The notes under the pieces are model-generated. The model did not search any database. It saw only the letters and a program-made list of their open reading frames with translations, and was not told where the DNA came from. Below, piece by piece: positions 7,401 to 9,522 of a DNA stretch of 9,522 nucleotides (its first letter is position 1; the number at the start of each line of letters is the position of its first letter). The stretch is taken from positions 1 through 9,522 of the forward strand of contig CABVBV010000079.1 of assembly GCA_902496595.1 (NCBI GenBank), given 5' to 3'. This DNA is from an uncultured Eubacteriales bacterium. Its GTDB lineage: Bacteria > Bacillota > Clostridia > Oscillospirales > Oscillospiraceae. A program made the translations under genes and the position numbers.

Positions 7401-9522
7401 CCGGGCAAGGGCAGCAGGTCGACACGGCCAGAGGCGGTCTCGAGGCTGAGCCTCAGCCCGGCGGGGCCGCCAAGCGGGCTGTCGGGCCCGCGGTAGACGG
7501 AGACGCCCCCTGCACAGGCCCCTGACAGGCCGCTAGACGTGAGCATCAGATGGTAAACACCGTTCGAGATCGGGCAGCATACGGGCCCGGCGGCGTCGGG
7601 GCAGGCTCCGCCCAGCTCCCAGCCCTCGGCCGCGAGCCTGTTCGGTTTTTCGGGTATATCCGCGCCTCTCCTGCGTATAGTGACCGCGCCTATCGGCAGG
7701 CGCTCTTCCAGCAGGCAGCGGTGGGCGCTCATGGCGGGGTCGGACATGAAGCGGCGGCACATCACATTGTCTTCCAGGCAGTTCGCTATGGCGGCGAGGC
7801 TCATGCCGAGGTGATGCGCCATGACGCAGCGCACGCTCTCGCCGCCCCGACCGGAGGTGCGGCTCCGTGTGTAGTCCACGGCTTCCCAGAGCCCGTAGCG
7901 GCCCGTGAAGCCGAGCGAACAGAGCCGCCGCAGGTTCCGCACGGCGGCGCGAGGCTCAACAGCGAGCGCGAGGAAGCTCGAGTAGGGAGAGATTACCTTG
8001 TCGGCCTCCATGCCGCGCTTCAGGGCCAGGGCCGCGCAGCCGTGGGCCTTGTAGCGGTAATTGAGCTGAGGGTCGAGCGAGTAGAACGCGCTCTCGGACT
8101 GGCCCCAGGGCTCCCCCTCCGCTGAGTCCTTTCTCTGGACATAGAGGCAGAACCTCGCGCTCTCCCAGAGCAGGCTGTCGCGGCACAGGGGCAGGAACAG
8201 TTCGGGCATGAGGTACTCAAACATGGTTCCCGTCCAGCTCGCCATGCCTCGGAAGCCGTCCTTCGACACGAGAGCCCGCGAGAGCTTGCGCCAGTGCTTC
8301 CTCGGCACCTCGCCGCGGGCTATCGCGAGATAACCGGTCAACCTCGCCTCGCTCGAGAGCAGGTCGTACAGGCCCTCGGAGAGCGCGCCCATGTCCGCGT
8401 CCCAGCCGATATGGAAGAGGCGGCGTCCGCAGTCATAGAGCGGTTTGAAATCGACGGCCTCATAGAGCGCCGCCGCACGCGCAGCGAGATCGGGCCTCGC
8501 GTAGTCTGAAAGCCCCCGGCGCATGACGCCGAGGCAGGCGGCGAAGTTGCCGCTGTCCACAGTGGAGACATAGCGGGGGTGCAGAGACCGGAGCGTGCGC
8601 GTGTCGTACCAGTTGTAGAGATGCCCGTGCCATTTTGACATTTTTTCGCAGCTCGACAGGATGTTTTCTACAAGGCCGGTCATCTCAGGCACGGAGCAGA
8701 GGCCGAGATCGGCGGCCGCGAGCGCGGATACCAGCGCAAGGCCGATATTTGTCGGCGAGGTGCGGTGCGCGAGGCCGGTGGGAGGCTGCTCCTGCCAGTT
8801 GTCGGGGGGCAGGAAGTTGTCGTCCTTGGTGCAGAAGTCGGAAAAATACTGCCAGATCTTCGCCGCCTCGCCGAGCAGGAAGTCCCTGTCCGCTTCGGGC
8901 AGAGGCCGCGAGAGCCGCGTTTCCCTGCCCAGCCCCGGAGTGAGCAGCGCGGACACCAGCCAGAAGATGCCCGCGGCCCTGCCAAGAGGCACGGGCGAGA
9001 GCGCGACGAGCAGCGCCCCCAGCACGACCGGGGGCCAGAGCCCCAATATGCGCCTCGCCCGGCCCTCGGACTGCGCGGCGGTCTGCCAGGAGAGCAGGTT
9101 GCGCTTCGATATGAGCATCCGCCAAAGCGCGGTGAGTATGGCCGAAAGGCAGGCCGCGGCCTCCATGGGCAGCAGCGCGAGCCGGAGCAGGATCTGCAAA
9201 AGCCGCCCGCCGGGGCCGTGGGGCACGGAGGAGCTGAGCTTCTCCCTGTCGCGGCGCATGAGCGAGGAGCCGATCATCGGCAAAAGCCCCGTGCAAAGCG
9301 TGAAAAGCCCCAGCAGCCCCGCAATGAGCGAGGCTCCCGAGTACCGGAACAGGGGCCAGAGGATGGCCGCGAGGCTGAGTACGGGCACGAGGCTCCGACG
9401 CAGGCTGTCGAGCAGCTTCCACCTGTCGGCAAAGGCGAAATTGCGCCCGCCGCCGAAGATGAAGCCGAGGTTCTGCCAGTCGCCGCGCACCCAGCGGTGC
9501 AGGCGCTTGAAGTAGGAGAAGG
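4427..9522 (-). CDS. Cyclic beta-1,2-glucan synthase (NdvB/ChvB type), C-terminal 1697 residues; 5' end outside window
   Basis: A giant membrane enzyme that polymerises glucose into beta-1,2-glucan, closes it into a ring and trims its length. The frame is open to the right edge, and a GTG at 9490 is internal because FSYFKRLHRW is coded before it. Family members have about 2800 residues, so about 1100, with most of the glycosyltransferase (GT84), are missing. Counting from the edge: 8-16 HRWVRGDWQ, the end of the GT part; about 43-198 four or five membrane segments, including SKRNLLSWQTAAQ, kept in ChvB; about 210-585 a glucoamylase-like (alpha/alpha)6 domain (PF10091; related domain in Thermoanaerobacter is the transglycosylase that founded GH189) with SEGLYD, GTMFEYLMP, WGQSESAF and VISPYSSFLAL; about 640-870 a first beta-sandwich; about 895-1010 a helical part with LWSLGISGDLP; about 1050-1270 a second beta-sandwich; about 1290-1697 the GH94 barrel with YGFRDQLQD (putative general acid Asp1328), GDVMHWWHEG, GDWNDGMD, QYTHG and WYTGSAGW (phosphate loop). 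No frameshift is seen. The stop is followed by the ymfF promoter region. Confidence 0.92.
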   Translation of the reverse strand, partial: FSYFKRLHRWVRGDWQNLGFIFGGGRNFAFADRWKLLDSLRRSLVPVLSLAAILWPLFRYSGASLIAGLLGLFTLCTGLLPMIGSSLMRRDREKLSSSVPHGPGGRLLQILLRLALLPMEAAACLSAILTALWRMLISKRNLLSWQTAAQSEGRARRILGLWPPVVLGALLVALSPVPLGRAAGIFWLVSALLTPGLGRETRLSRPLPEADRDFLLGEAAKIWQYFSDFCTKDDNFLPPDNWQEQPPTGLAHRTSPTNIGLALVSALAAADLGLCSVPEMTGLVENILSSCEKMSKWHGHLYNWYDTRTLRSLHPRYVSTVDSGNFAACLGVMRRGLSDYARPDLAARAAALYEAVDFKPLYDCGRRLFHIGWDADMGALSEGLYDLLSSEARLTGYLAIARGEVPRKHWRKLSRALVSKDGFRGMASWTGTMFEYLMPELFLPLCRDSLLWESARFCLYVQRKDSAEGEPWGQSESAFYSLDPQLNYRYKAHGCAALALKRGMEADKVISPYSSFLALAVEPRAAVRNLRRLCSLGFTGRYGLWEAVDYTRSRTSGRGGESVRCVMAHHLGMSLAAIANCLEDNVMCRRFMSDPAMSAHRCLLEERLPIGAVTIRRRGADIPEKPNRLAAEGWELGGACPDAAGPVCCPISNGVYHLMLTSSGLSGACAGGVSVYRGPDSPLGGPAGLRLSLETASGRVDLLPLPGARGGLDFSYALRGGAMSFDGESKGLRTLCSAAVSARDMCEVRFVELSAKGALEGRLCLEFEPMLAKRRDWEGHPAYWRLGLEASVREGALLIRRLPRGDVAECWLCLSSNRPLEYRADLLGGPLGWLSHPYVRACTRVSAPMSGSFTARFALSFGPTAEDAFRAASRGLASAGQDFADLLSARAALMGMGARDLEAAVAMAAPLVFPTYPKYALRREQLWSLGISGDLPLICAGLNSESQLKAAGELIRRHDLLRVSGIKSDLVFVTSDGGDYLHRLGRSVMELLQKDGLESVFGARGGVHTAERSLLGSLMDSAALNIDLDEPELRFPKPASSAHPPLPEPRLTGTVPFSWLEDGAFEFDTAEGLPARAWTLPLTNGSFGALAADCGMAGMWLGNARECRVDRGLDGDLAASGSETLTLDGENAFLRSKVRFGFGFAEWRRGDMRICAFVPAETDARVMIIENAASELCWTLRPGLAYEVSDAAFVQTRLEDGALRARNPRGGSPDLDFGAAFSGASRLAAEEDGRPVFKARLGPGISVIACGFLSSGELRSLCDPEAARQLLDETRRRWMGIVGRVKTNTGLPEIDRYMNGWAVYQALACRLMARTSIYQSGGAYGFRDQLQDSVNLIPVGPEYAHERILSACAHQYLEGDVMHWWHEGSPDRGVRTRCSDDLVWLPWAVCEYVDKVGDKSILGETAPYLVSEKLADSESSRYEAAVPEGSGTVLEHAALALRLVIRRGVGRHGLPLMLAGDWNDGMDTVGIEGRGESVWLAWFFAHTARRFAHLLEAGGDKHGAAALLSAASRLGRAADRAWDGQWYLRGYFDDGSPLGSGRGHGCRIDSVAQSWAAMCAEASPEKVNAALDSALGRLFDRENGLVRLFDPPFGEGAERAGYIASYGPGFRENGGQYTHGAIWLAMACLKCGRRDEGLEILKALLPKGTERYGTEPYVLAADVYSNPDRKGQAGWSWYTGSAGWFFRVVTEYLSGDG

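Noticed and set aside
8661..9515. Plus-strand frame (284 codons) opposite the glucan synthase, rich in Ser, Arg and Pro
   Set aside because: It is the complement of a conserved coding region, with composition typical of a shadow frame and no good ribosome site.
1..9522. CRISPR array, tRNA or rRNA, insertion sequence, toxin-antitoxin or defence genes
   Set aside because: No regularly spaced repeats, cloverleaf sequences, terminal inverted repeats or such protein motifs were seen. All long coding space is explained by the genes listed.

Overview
The window looks like a high-GC genome of the Bacillota, probably a gut-type clostridium. The genes are strongly GC-rich, the ribosome binding sites are strong (GGAGG type), and a YmfF/YmfH M16 pair is present, which is typical of this phylum. 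The genus cannot be read from the sequence. Almost everything is coded on the minus strand; only a hypA fragment at the left edge is on the plus strand.

Left to right: (1) the 3' end of hypA (nickel insertion into hydrogenase), plus strand; (2) a strong GC-rich hairpin with T-runs on both sides, acting as a shared bidirectional terminator between convergent genes; (3) a minus-strand operon that reads ymfF -> ymfH -> lgt -> a 152-residue unknown protein with 11-residue repeats. It starts from an extended -10 promoter at about 4306-4314. Its genes overlap or nearly touch (20 bp overlap, 6 bp gap, 8 bp overlap), so translational coupling is likely; (4) an AT-rich intergenic stretch of about 150 bp; (5) the C-terminal 1697 residues of a very large minus-strand protein that runs off the right edge, a cyclic beta-1,2-glucan synthase (NdvB/ChvB type) with membrane segments, a glucoamylase-like cyclisation domain and a GH94 phosphorylase domain. 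Its glycosyltransferase part lies outside the window.

How the genes work together: YmfF (no metal ligands) and YmfH (HxxEH intact) are the pseudo-peptidase/peptidase pair linked in Bacillus to modification of elongation factor P. Lgt attaches diacylglycerol to lipoprotein precursors. The cotranscribed small protein may associate with membranes, but its role is unknown. The glucan synthase appears to be a separate transcription unit that makes a cyclic cell-envelope or secreted glucan. I see no defence system, CRISPR array, mobile element or RNA gene. The most notable items are the glucan synthase in an apparent Gram-positive, the 11-mer repeat protein coupled to lgt, and the repetitive acidic tail on Lgt.
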